The notes below the pieces were generated by a model that saw only the letters and a program-made list of their open reading frames with translations, was not told where the DNA came from and made no database searches. DNA of 18,804 nucleotides, taken from contig CAZHXK010000021.1 in assembly GCA_964536565.1 (NCBI GenBank), forward strand, positions 1-18,804. The letters run 5' to 3'. This document shows positions 6,684 through 13,602 of the stretch, in pieces (the stretch's first letter is position 1; the number at the start of each line of letters is the position of its first letter). This DNA is from GCA-002688135 sp964536565. GTDB taxonomy: Bacteria > Patescibacteriota > Patescibacteriia > Magasanikbacterales > GCA-002688135. The translations under genes were made by a program, and so were the position numbers.

Positions 6684-9623
6684 CTACCAACCCGCAAGTG
6701 CACTCTTGGCGAACATCTCAGTAAATAAACCGAGGATGAACCCCTGTACGCTTGATTGTCGTGATCTGATAGATGGTGGTGGTACTCCTACATCCGATGG
6801 AGGTGGAGTAATTTGTACCGGTGCTGTGACTGATGGCTCTTCGCGACGTTCCTCGCGAACCTCCTCACGAACCTCCGGCTGTATTCGCTCTTCTCGCGAA
6901 TCCTCACGTCTGATATCGTCGAGAGGACGCAAGTCTGGACGCCTTTCTTCAGATCGAACCTCTTCACGGCTTTCGTCCTGACGCTCTGGCTCAGGCGGCG
7001 TGAAGAGCGGTTGTCGTGAACGTTCATCCTCGCGGCGTGTTTCAAACACCGGCTCCGGCGGACGCTCATCTGGACGGACGTCATCACGACGTTCTTCAAA
7101 ACGTTCGAACACCTCTTCTGGTCTTCGCGGCTGCTCGAATGTTGGCGCTTCTCTTCGGTCATCCCTGACATCATCACGGCTTTCTAATTCCGATCTGTCA
7201 GGTCTGAAGATTTCGAAGATACTTCGCTTTTCATCTACTCTGTTTTCGTCAGACCGCGAAGGCTCTGGACGTTCATCTGGCCTACGTATATCAAATCGAC
7301 GACCATCATCTTCCGGCGGTCCATCAAATCTTCCTCCCTCGAACCCGTCTCTTCTATCATCGTCAAATCTGCGGTCTTCATTGAATACTTCTGGTCCGTC
7401 CTCGCGATTATTTTCTTCTCGACGTTCATCATCTCGATCTTGTAGGAATTGATCGAGCTCTACCTGATCTCTGCGCAGTTGCGCATCCTCGTCAAAACTA
7501 CGTCGTTCTTCATCAAGACGTATCCTAAACTGTTCGCGTTCTGCCTGCTGACAACGCTCATCACAGAGGGAATCTGAGGAGATTCTTGCCTCAAATTGCT
7601 GTTTCCGAGCCTCAAGCTCTCGATCATTAAGCCTGTTTTCCTCATCAATTCTCTGATTAAAGATAGCCTGTCTATCTTCCTCGTTCCCTGCGCGCTCTAC
7701 TCGAGCATCAAATTCTTCATTCAGCCGACGACGTTCGACGTCCAACTCTTCTCTCACTCGACGTTCATCCGCCTCTAACTCTCGCTCATTTGAGAAGTCT
7801 CTTCGCTCACTTAATGTTCCTTCAAAATCGCTCTGCCGAGCTTTGATTTCATTAAGCGTACCTTCATCCAAATCTCTGAACCGGTTTTCGAATGACTCGA
7901 ATAGTTCTGGATCTTCGATATCTCGTAAATGATCTGTAATGCGCTCAGACTGATGTTGTTTTGCTTGCTCAAAGAAGTTCTCGAACCCAGGAGGTGGTCC
8001 CTCAAACTCTGGCCGACGATCACCAAATTCATCGTCACGTGAGCCAAACTCTCCACTCGGTGGCGGACCGAAGAACTCATCCGGATTTTCTCCAAACTCT
8101 CTTCTTAACTGCTCGTACACCTCAAGATCATGCGGGTTTAATGATGTGATCTGCTCTAAGAAATCATCTCCATCCTCTGAAGCACGCTGCGCAAATTCTG
8201 CCTTAGTGTCGTACTCAAGTCTTTCAATAAATGCTTTTTTACTTGGATCTGACTTCACTTCTTCTTCCAGTGCTTGTAATAAGCGGAATGTAGTCGGATC
8301 TGGATTCTCTTGCATTTGTCGAGACAGCTCTTGGTATCTCGAAACCTGATCTTGCGACTCGGTATCTGTAAATTGAGCCGCAAATTGTCTTACCGATTCT
8401 TCTTCCGCAATCTCCACCTCTCGTCTAATTTCTTCGTCTTTAAATTCTACACGTTCGCGAATTTCTTGCACCGCTCGTAACTGCCCAAGATCTGGATTTT
8501 CAGTAGTGAACCTTTGTAACGTTCGTTCACGAAAACGATCTTGATATTCCTCTCCATATTGCTCACCCACACCTTCAATTCGTTCTTGAAATCGGCGTGC
8601 TGCAATATCCTTTGCTGTTTCCATTCGCTCTCGAATGTCTTCTGGTAGATCTTCTTCTTGTTCTAATCGATCGAACAGTTCCATGTGCACTGTCTCGTCC
8701 CCGTAAATATGAGTTACATAACTATCAAAACTGCGAGCTCTCTTTTCCTTTGGTAGTTTCTTGAAATTTTCTGCAAGTCGGTCAATCGCATGACCTTCCG
8801 CCTGTCGGAATGCATCTTTCGCTTCATCCGACACATGGTCTTCAAAGTGGCGCAATACCTCTACATTTTTAAAATCTCTGAACTCACTTCCATCCTGATC
8901 ATCAAGTGCATTTTGGATATGTCCTGCAAGTCTTTCGGAATCATCGTCAATATTCCCAATAAACTTACCCGCATGTTCTGCTACTCGATCACGACTTTCA
9001 GCAAGTCGGTCACGAACTTCAGCACGTACGTCATCTGATGCATGATCATCAATGCGTCGTTCTAATTTTTCGATTACTTTTCTGTGTTTAATTTGCTTGT
9101 CTACAAATTTTTCAATCAACTTACCAACGCGCACCTCATCGCCATCCTCTCTTCTCTCACTTAAATCTTCAACCTTGTCTGAGATTTTCTCAATTCTGTC
9201 TTCATATCGCTCAACCGCTTTTGCAGTCGCCCGTGCGGCCGCTGAATCTTCTGGCCGCTCTTCTAGTAACTGCTGCGCCTCTGCCAACTCAAGATTGGCG
9301 TGCTCGAGCCGGACTTCTGCTTTTGCAATCGGATTGAACGTAAATGTTTCTCGTAATGCCCGACCAAATCGCTTGAATCCATACAGCGGACTATCAGGAA
9401 GCACTCGAACCTCTTCGGCTTCCAAATCTTCGAGTGTCACATCTGCATCTTCATTTGCCTCAGCAGATAATTCCTCCGTTGTTTCTCTCTCCTCTTCAGC
9501 TGCAGATGCGCTTTGTGGTACAAAAAAAGCACCGAGTAGTGCTACTAAACTTACAACAATCAAAGCGACCATCCACAGATGCAGACGAGAAAGTGCAGTT
9601 ATTTGAGGATGCCGATAAGCCAT
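6684..9623 (-). CDS. Large exported DUF5667-domain protein with Arg/Asp/Glu-rich tail
   Basis: 979 residues from the ATG at 9623 (AGGA just upstream). A start further up would need to begin inside the structured leader and is rejected. A basic N-terminus precedes one hydrophobic helix (about 17-35) and an AxA-type end (SASAAEE), so it is exported or membrane-anchored. Residues about 74-200 match the DUF5667 pattern known from Patescibacteria: LPDSPLYGFKRFGRALRETF, then FNPIAKAEVRLEHANLELAE. Long helical, probably coiled, segments run to about residue 520. From there to about 930 the sequence is low-complexity, rich in Arg, Asp, Glu and Pro, with repeated short blocks such as RREDERS and PPEPVFE, so it is likely disordered. 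One Cys pair (CDERC) interrupts it. The C-terminus becomes hydrophobic again (GFILGLFTEMFAKSALAGW). A surface or envelope role is plausible but unproven. Confidence 0.8.
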   Translation of the reverse strand: MAYRHPQITALSRLHLWMVALIVVSLVALLGAFFVPQSASAAEEERETTEELSAEANEDADVTLEDLEAEEVRVLPDSPLYGFKRFGRALRETFTFNPIAKAEVRLEHANLELAEAQQLLEERPEDSAAARATAKAVERYEDRIEKISDKVEDLSERREDGDEVRVGKLIEKFVDKQIKHRKVIEKLERRIDDHASDDVRAEVRDRLAESRDRVAEHAGKFIGNIDDDSERLAGHIQNALDDQDGSEFRDFKNVEVLRHFEDHVSDEAKDAFRQAEGHAIDRLAENFKKLPKEKRARSFDSYVTHIYGDETVHMELFDRLEQEEDLPEDIRERMETAKDIAARRFQERIEGVGEQYGEEYQDRFRERTLQRFTTENPDLGQLRAVQEIRERVEFKDEEIRREVEIAEEESVRQFAAQFTDTESQDQVSRYQELSRQMQENPDPTTFRLLQALEEEVKSDPSKKAFIERLEYDTKAEFAQRASEDGDDFLEQITSLNPHDLEVYEQLRREFGENPDEFFGPPPSGEFGSRDDEFGDRRPEFEGPPPGFENFFEQAKQHQSERITDHLRDIEDPELFESFENRFRDLDEGTLNEIKARQSDFEGTLSERRDFSNERELEADERRVREELDVERRRLNEEFDARVERAGNEEDRQAIFNQRIDEENRLNDRELEARKQQFEARISSDSLCDERCQQAEREQFRIRLDEERRSFDEDAQLRRDQVELDQFLQDRDDERREENNREDGPEVFNEDRRFDDDRRDGFEGGRFDGPPEDDGRRFDIRRPDERPEPSRSDENRVDEKRSIFEIFRPDRSELESRDDVRDDRREAPTFEQPRRPEEVFERFEERRDDVRPDERPPEPVFETRREDERSRQPLFTPPEPERQDESREEVRSEERRPDLRPLDDIRREDSREERIQPEVREEVREERREEPSVTAPVQITPPPSDVGVPPPSIRSRQSSVQGFILGLFTEMFAKSALAGW

Positions 9624-9637
9624 AATCCTGAGTGTTA

Positions 9638-9668
9638 GGCATAGATCGCAGAATTTCTCTACTATGCC
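9638..9668 (-). promoter_or_regulatory. Leader hairpin close to the start of the DUF5667 gene
   Basis: A 7-bp perfect inverted repeat GGCATAG/CTATGCC separated by 17 bases, ending about 15 bases before the ATG at 9623. In RNA it would expose the start region or cover it, depending on folding. Confidence 0.4.
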
Positions 9669-9680
9669 GGGTTTTGTAAT

Positions 9681-9713
9681 AAAAAGTGGCGCAGGCCTTA
9701 GGCCTTGCACCAC
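9681..9713 (-). terminator. Terminator-like hairpin inside the leader of the DUF5667 gene
   Basis: On the minus strand GTGGTGC, one extra A, AGGCC, loop TAA, GGCCT and GCGCCAC give a 12-bp stem followed by TTTTTATTA. The promoter at 9723-9751 would start transcripts around 9716, so the hairpin begins within the first few bases of the message. It could attenuate transcription or protect the 5' end. Confidence 0.55.
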
Positions 9714-9722
9714 TACAAACAT

Positions 9723-9751
9723 ACAATAACATGGATTTTCGGTTTTGTCAA
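9723..9751 (-). promoter_or_regulatory. Extended -10 promoter for the DUF5667 gene
   Basis: Minus-strand TTGACA (9751-9746), a 17-bp spacer ending in TGT, then TATTGT (9728-9723). Confidence 0.6.
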
Positions 9752-9798
9752 AAGTCCCGCGCTTTTTCCTTAAATTAGTACCCTCAACCCCTTAGATC

Positions 9799-9827
9799 TT
9801 GCATTTATACACAGCACTTGATAGTAT
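9799..9827 (+). promoter_or_regulatory. Candidate promoter for rpmF-nusB
   Basis: TTGCAT, a 17-bp spacer ending in TGA, then TAGTAT (extended -10). The match is moderate. It would give a leader of about 65 bases before rpmF. Confidence 0.35.
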
Positions 9828-9899
9828 GTGTCTACAATTACCTACAAAGATAAGGTCTCTCAGACGGAGGATATGCAGAGAACCGCTTAAATATAACAT

Positions 9900-10064
9900 A
9901 TGGCTTTACCTGGACATCGACACACCTCGTCAAAACGAAAGCGTCGTGCATCACATTTCGCACTTAAACCAGTTGCAACAACAACATGTGCTGAATGTAA
10001 GGCACCTCGTATTCCACATCACGCATGTACAGCATGCGGAACATACCGTGGACGAAAGGTGTAA
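9900..10064 (+). CDS. rpmF: 50S ribosomal protein L32
   Basis: 54 residues: MALPGHRHTSSKRKRR, then ASHFALKPVATTT, then a four-cysteine ribbon CAEC (30-33) and CTAC (43-46), ending CGTYRGRKV. The N-terminus, the basic Lys/Arg patch and the CxxC-9-CxxC spacing are those of zinc-binding L32, a component of the large ribosomal subunit. The ATG at 9900 has no Shine-Dalgarno site close by; a GGAGG lies 30 bases upstream, next to a five-codon reading frame (9873-9890). nusB starts 48 bases downstream, and the order L32-NusB-RNase III is, as I recall, frequent in Parcubacteria. Confidence 0.93.
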   Translation: MALPGHRHTSSKRKRRASHFALKPVATTTCAECKAPRIPHHACTACGTYRGRKV

Positions 10065-10112
10065 AATAAGTTAAATAGAAATACAAACATATTTAGCTCT
10101 AACTCGTTCTTT

Positions 10113-10649
10113 ATGGCTAATCGCCACCTCGCTCGTTCCATCGCCATGCAAACATTATATCAATGGGATTTCTCTGAACGTTCTTTACCGGAGAAATTTG
10201 AAAACATGGACCTGGAAGAGGTCATTTCTTACAACCTATCTGAATTTGGTCCTGGATTGGATGACCACGAGTTTTCTCGTGAGTTAGTTCATGGTGTTCT
10301 TGATAATGTTAAGGATATCGACAAGATCATAGTTCAATACGCGCCCGATTGGCCACTTGAACAAATTACCAACGTTGATCGTAATATTTTGCGCATTGGA
10401 GTGTACGAAATGAAGATGACAGAAACAATTCCATCTCGCGTAGCTATCAACGAAGCTATCGAATTAGCAAAATCCTTCGGAGGTGAATCCAGCGGACGAT
10501 TTGTAAATGGAGTCTTAGGTGCAATTTACAATGACATCAAGGAATCCGGAGATATGAAGGAAGTTGATTTAAAACCGCCAAAGAAAAAAGAAGATGGCGA
10601 AGATGAGAAGAGCGAAGTACCCGCACCAGAAGAAGACTCCTCGCAATAG
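10113..10649 (+). CDS. nusB: Transcription antitermination factor NusB
   Basis: 178 residues, longer than the usual 135-145 because of a charged tail. The all-helical NusB fold is recognisable: MANRHLARSIAMQTLYQWDF at the N-terminus, then the core LEQITNVDRNILRIGVYEM, then IPSRVAINEAIELAKSFGG, then SGRFVNGVLGAIYND. NusB with S10 (NusE) binds the boxA RNA of rRNA operons and prevents premature termination. The last 30 or so residues (KPPKKKEDGEDEKSEVPAP) are low-complexity and probably disordered. It lies between rpmF and rnc on the same strand, in keeping with a ribosome-biogenesis cluster. Confidence 0.95.
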   Translation: MANRHLARSIAMQTLYQWDFSERSLPEKFENMDLEEVISYNLSEFGPGLDDHEFSRELVHGVLDNVKDIDKIIVQYAPDWPLEQITNVDRNILRIGVYEMKMTETIPSRVAINEAIELAKSFGGESSGRFVNGVLGAIYNDIKESGDMKEVDLKPPKKKEDGEDEKSEVPAPEEDSSQ

Positions 10650-10660
10650 CACCCTTTTAC

Positions 10661-10721
10661 AACGATTGACGATTAACGACTGATTCTCTGATGGAGTGTC
10701 AGTCGTCAATTGTTAATCGTT
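10661..10721 (+). repeat. Long imperfect palindrome between nusB and rnc
   Basis: Arms 10661-10683 and 10699-10721 pair over 23 positions with one mismatch and two G-U pairs, around a 15-base loop. AATTGTTTTAAC follows, so it may act as a weak terminator for nusB. It is long enough to be an RNase III substrate. Confidence 0.7.
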
Positions 10722-10745
10722 AATTGTTTTAACACGCCGTCATGA

Positions 10746-10779
10746 GATATAAGGATATCAACATTGGTGTCTTTATATC
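10746..10779 (+). promoter_or_regulatory. Long leader hairpin directly upstream of rnc
   Basis: GATATAAGGATATC pairs with GGTGTCTTTATATC over 14 positions (11 Watson-Crick, 3 G-U) around the loop AACATT. There is no T-run after it, so it is not a simple terminator. It ends 21 bases before the rnc start. Confidence 0.65.
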
Positions 10780-10800
10780 CCCTGAGCGGCCCTTTCTATT

Positions 10801-11502
10801 ATGAAAGCAGAACATCTTAAGAAGTTACAGGAGACCATTCATATCGAATTTAAGGACATCAACTTCCTTAAAACGGCCGCTGTGCATCGATCATACTTGA
10901 ACGAGCATACAGAATTCGAGCTCGATCATAACGAGCGCATGGAATTTTTGGGAGACGCAGTATTGGAACTGATCGTAACTGAATACTTATACGCAAATTT
11001 TCCAAATCCTGAAGGTGAACTTACTAACTGGCGTGCATCTCTTGTAAACGCTAAAATGCTTGCAGAAGTTGGACATACTATTGATTTGGAGGATTGCTTA
11101 TACCTTTCAAAAGGTGAAGCTAAGGATAAAGGATCCAAAGCACGACAGTATATCCTAGCCAACGCAGTTGAGGCGCTGATCGGTGCAATTCACTTGGATC
11201 AGGGCTATGAGAAGGCTGGACAGTTTGTACATGAGTTCATGATTAGTCGCCTGCCACATATCTTAGAGAATAAGCTATACTTAGATCCTAAATCTCGTTT
11301 CCAAGAAGAATCACAGGCACGAGTTAACCACACTCCCACCTACCGAGTCGTTCGCGAAAGCGGACCTGATCATAAAAAGCACTTTGTTATCGGGGTATAC
11401 TTGGGTGATGAGTTAGTTTGTGAGGGTGAAGGAACGAGCAAACAAGAAGCACAGACAGATGCAGCTGAGAAAGCAATCCAGACAAAAGGCTGGGTTTCAT
11501 AA
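10801..11502 (+). CDS. rnc: Ribonuclease III
   Basis: 233 residues, normal length. It cleaves double-stranded RNA, for example in rRNA precursors. The N-terminal nuclease domain has the family signature ERMEFLGDAVLEL, with catalytic E48 and D52 (E. coli Glu38 and Asp45). The second acidic cluster reads ILANAVEALIGAI: Glu124 (E. coli Glu117) is kept, but the position of E. coli Asp114 is Asn121. ILAN is, as I recall, usual in Patescibacteria and is not evidence of inactivation. The C-terminal dsRNA-binding domain (about 160-233) starts with DPKSRFQEESQ and ends with SKQEAQTDAAEKAIQTKGW. No Shine-Dalgarno site precedes the ATG at 10801. Two long hairpins upstream may allow self-regulation. Confidence 0.96.
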   Translation: MKAEHLKKLQETIHIEFKDINFLKTAAVHRSYLNEHTEFELDHNERMEFLGDAVLELIVTEYLYANFPNPEGELTNWRASLVNAKMLAEVGHTIDLEDCLYLSKGEAKDKGSKARQYILANAVEALIGAIHLDQGYEKAGQFVHEFMISRLPHILENKLYLDPKSRFQEESQARVNHTPTYRVVRESGPDHKKHFVIGVYLGDELVCEGEGTSKQEAQTDAAEKAIQTKGWVS

Positions 11503-11529
11503 AAAATTTATGCAGCGAAAGCTGCCTAC

Positions 11530-11604
11530 GTCTCTGTAGTTTAACGGATAAAACGATGGGCTTCGGACCCATTGATGGGGGTTCGATTCCCTCCGGGGAC
11601 ACCA
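11530..11604 (+). tRNA. tRNA-Arg (anticodon UCG)
   Basis: The acceptor arms GTCTCTG and CGGGGAC pair over seven positions, and CCA is encoded. The anticodon arm is ATGGG-CTTCGGA-CCCAT, giving anticodon TCG (codon CGA, probably CGN). The T arm GGGGG-TTCGATT-CCCTC contains the usual TTCGATT loop. The D-arm region is short (TAGTTTAACGGATAAAA). Confidence 0.92.
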
Positions 11605-11636
11605 AAAGGGATTCATCACTCTGATGGGTCCTTTTT
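11604..11636 (+). terminator. Terminator downstream of tRNA-Arg
   Basis: AAAAGG and CATCA pair with TGATG and CCTTTT, with an unpaired internal part and a CTC loop; it ends in TTTTT. Confidence 0.6.
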
Positions 11637-11639
11637 GAT

Positions 11640-11872
11640 TGTAAAATTGGCGATAAAAGAGGTGTTTCAAATCCTGTATAATTGTAAATCGGTTTTTCAG
11701 GAAAAATCAAACACTGCAATTGCTGCTTTTGCGTAAAATCACACTCAGTCCCGAGCGTCGGCAGATTACCAGTACACGCAAACACATAATCAATTGCTTC
11801 ATCGATACTGAATGTCTCCACGCGCGTCTTCGAGATTTTGTCATTTTTAAAAGATTCGCTATAGGGTCTCAT
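11640..11872 (-). pseudogene. Possible C-terminal remnant of a serine site-specific recombinase
   Basis: On the minus strand the frame from 11872 reads FSIDEAIDYVFACTGN, then FTQKQQLQCLIFPEKPIY, then GFETPLLSPIL. The KQ-LQ-LIFPE-Y-FxTPxL pattern resembles the last residues of the large serine recombinases and resolvases of CPR and Bacteroidota elements. The frame is cut by a stop just upstream (11873-11875), and no catalytic domain is present. The downstream continuation of the open frame through the tRNA gene is not coding. If correct, this is the tail of an integrase left beside a tRNA gene. The assignment rests on a short motif and memory of the family. Confidence 0.3.
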
Positions 11873-12087
11873 CTACAGGTTATTTCTTGTTTGCGCGCGC
11901 AGATAAAGAACAAGGCTTTGCTGACGGCAAGTTAAGTTTCGAGTTAACCCTTGAGTCAATTAAAGGTTCGGCTCGTTGGATTCCGCGAGCGATCCAAGAT
12001 GCAAAGAAGTGCTTTGACATGCATAAGGCACCGAAGGCACATGAAAGCTGTGAGTACTGTCGATGGAGTCGGGATGCGGTAGCGTGA
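11851..12087 (+). pseudogene. Possible C-terminal remnant of a PD-(D/E)XK-type nuclease
   Basis: The plus-strand frame from 11851 has no good start codon and follows an in-frame stop at 11848. It reads GYFLFARADKEQGFADGKLS, then FELTLESIKGSARWIPRAIQ, then DAKKCFDMHKAP, then CEYCRWSRDAVA. A tail with W(I/V)xxxIxxAxxCL and a final CxxC is typical of PD-(D/E)XK superfamily proteins seen in Patescibacteria. The catalytic part is missing. Its last 128 bases are antisense to the end of the reverse-transcriptase gene, which probably acquired its final 42 codons from this fragment. Confidence 0.4.
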
Positions 12088-13132
12088 GCGGCCTCTCTAG
12101 CTTGTACCACAGCTCAGTCATAACGTGATCCTCAAGTTGCTCACAATTACCATGCGAAAGAACACCGAGATAAGAGCTGACCGTTTGTATAAGCGATTCA
12201 TCACTCAGCACACCGTCGTTAAATGAATCAATTCTGTCACCGAGATGACGAAGCATTCTGCGCTTGGTCTTTGTCCGCAAAGTGATACTATATGGTCGTA
12301 TCACATAACCGAGAAAATCGATGCCTCGCTGTGGTGTTGTGATAATTACTTTATGTGGATGTAGCGCCAGATGCAATGCTCTCATGAGATAGTCGCGTAT
12401 GCGTGGAATAAGCTGCTCAAGCGTATCTCGCCTATGATTTAGGATGATGAAATCATCTGTATACCTCGCATAGTATTTCACCTTGAGATCGTGTTTCACA
12501 AATTGATCAAATTCATTCATATACACATTTGCAAATAGCTGTGATGTCAAATTGCCGATAGGCAATCCTTTGCCGTTGCGTAATTTGTCATGAGAAAACC
12601 CCCGAATAATTTCATTCAGTAGCCACATCACACGGTCATCCTTTATGCGACGAGCGAGAATGGTCAGTAACACCTCATGATCAATTGAATCAAAAAAGCG
12701 TTTGATGTCACATTTCAGTGCAAAGCAAGATCGTGTATTGTTTTGACTAACCTTGCGACTCATTCGATCAATAGCATCAACACCTTTATGTGTACCCTTG
12801 CCAACACGGCATGAGTAAGAGTGTGTTATAAATGACGGCTCAAAAATCGGGTTGAGCACTTGAAATACCGTGTGATGCACAACACGATCACGCACAGTTG
12901 CTTTATGGATATGGCGTTGCTTTGGGTCAGTGATGAAAAAAGACGAGTATATACCGTGGCCATATGTCTGTGATTGGAGTTCACGATGCAAGGCAAAGAT
13001 GTGCGACTCGAGTGCATATTCAAACTGTGCAACATCAGGACGACTTCGTTTTCCTCGACGAAACAATTCCCATGCACGAAATAGCGCAGTAGGCTCGATC
13101 ATGCGATCATACAAATCACGATGAATTTTCAT
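11960..13132 (-). CDS. Diversity-generating retroelement reverse transcriptase
   Basis: 390 residues. With Avd it copies the template-repeat RNA, misincorporating at adenines, and the cDNA replaces the variable repeat of the target gene. N-terminal motifs are DGR-like: AFELFRRGKRSRP-type start (here AWELFRRGKRSRPDV), then ATVRDRVVHH, then THSYSCRVGKGTHKGVDAI. Palm residues are D142 in ALKCDIKRFFDSIDHE and D226/D227 in YARYTDDFII. Motif 4 reads LPIGNLTSQ (190-198), the IGxxxSQ form diagnostic of DGR enzymes in place of QGxxxSP. GIDFLGYVIRP (270-280) is motif 7. Residues from about 349 on are encoded antisense to a nuclease remnant and look unrelated to the family. No maturase or endonuclease domain is seen. 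The start at 13132 fits the family N-terminus but has no Shine-Dalgarno site and is only 8 bp from the divergent avd start. Confidence 0.93.
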   Translation of the reverse strand: MKIHRDLYDRMIEPTALFRAWELFRRGKRSRPDVAQFEYALESHIFALHRELQSQTYGHGIYSSFFITDPKQRHIHKATVRDRVVHHTVFQVLNPIFEPSFITHSYSCRVGKGTHKGVDAIDRMSRKVSQNNTRSCFALKCDIKRFFDSIDHEVLLTILARRIKDDRVMWLLNEIIRGFSHDKLRNGKGLPIGNLTSQLFANVYMNEFDQFVKHDLKVKYYARYTDDFIILNHRRDTLEQLIPRIRDYLMRALHLALHPHKVIITTPQRGIDFLGYVIRPYSITLRTKTKRRMLRHLGDRIDSFNDGVLSDESLIQTVSSYLGVLSHGNCEQLEDHVMTELWYKLERPLTLPHPDSIDSTHSFHVPSVPYACQSTSLHLGSLAESNEPNL

Positions 13133-13140
13133 AACAACAT

Positions 13141-13491
13141 ATGCTCGATGAATTTGATATTCCTATTTTTAAAAAGTCGTATGATCTGTACCTTCAGATG
13201 TATGAATTTCGCAAAAATGTTCCAAAGCAGGACAGACATGCGCTCTGGGCACGCATTGAAAAGGCAAATCTTGATGTTATCGAAAGCATTCTACGAGCCA
13301 ATGTGCTCTATAAAGAAGAAAAGATAGAGGTTTTGAGAAACACAAGTACGGATCTCAACATGCTGCGCGTGTATGTCCGATTAGCAAAAGACGTCAAACT
13401 TATTGATCTCAAAAAATACAGCCTCTTACAGCAAGATATAGATGAGATTGGTCGTATGCTGGGAGGCTGGATCAAGCATTGTAAAGAATAG
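13141..13491 (+). CDS. avd: DGR accessory variability determinant (Avd), four-helix bundle
   Basis: 116 residues, typical for Avd, the basic four-helix protein that forms a pentamer, binds the reverse transcriptase and template RNA, and is required for mutagenic cDNA synthesis in the Bordetella phage system. The sequence fits the family from end to end: FDIPIFKKSYDLYLQMYEF, then FRKNVPKQDRHALWARIE, then a long helix ending LNMLRVYVRLAKDVKLID, then the hallmark EIGRMLGGWIKHCKE. It is on the strand opposite to reverse transcriptase, template and target, which is unusual. A decayed second copy lies at about 15042-15299. No Shine-Dalgarno site precedes the ATG. Confidence 0.9.
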   Translation: MLDEFDIPIFKKSYDLYLQMYEFRKNVPKQDRHALWARIEKANLDVIESILRANVLYKEEKIEVLRNTSTDLNMLRVYVRLAKDVKLIDLKKYSLLQQDIDEIGRMLGGWIKHCKE

Positions 13492-13602
13492 AGAAAGCAT
13501 CCCTGTCAGGATGCTTTTCTAGTCGTACGAGAGATACTGCCGAGACGAAGCAAGCCCCAGATTGTCGTTGCGATTGCTGTCGTTCCAGTTGTTGACGTTG
13601 AG
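13441..13602 (+). repeat. Copy 1 of a 162-bp perfect direct repeat (avd end, terminator, TR end)
   Basis: Identical base for base to 15249-15410 by direct reading. It covers the last 17 codons of avd, its stop, the hairpin at 13493-13519 and more than half of TR1. Confidence 0.95.
13493..13519. terminator. Bidirectional hairpin between convergent avd and template repeat
   Basis: AAAGCATCC, loop CTGTCA, GGATGCTTT, followed on the plus strand by TCT. The stem begins two bases after the avd stop. It could end avd transcripts and also mark the 3' side of the template RNA. The duplicate stands at 15301-15327. Confidence 0.65.

Noticed and set aside
9052..9606. 184-codon plus-strand frame, Ser-rich, opposite the DUF5667 gene.
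   Set aside because: It is antisense to a gene with clear domain, start and terminator; its Ser-rich composition follows from Glu/Arg codons read backwards. The same applies to 6706-6981 and 7000-7452.
9873..9890. Five-codon ORF with GGAGG upstream of rpmF as a real leader peptide gene.
   Set aside because: The GGAGG is only two bases from the ATG, too close for normal initiation; mentioned only as a parallel to the 18699 ORF.
11387..11640. Minus-strand open frame across the tRNA-Arg gene and the end of rnc (contains EGIEPPSMGPKPIVLS).
   Set aside because: This EGIEPP-type peptide is the well-known false translation of a tRNA gene; only the part beyond the tRNA (11640-11872) is kept as a possible remnant.
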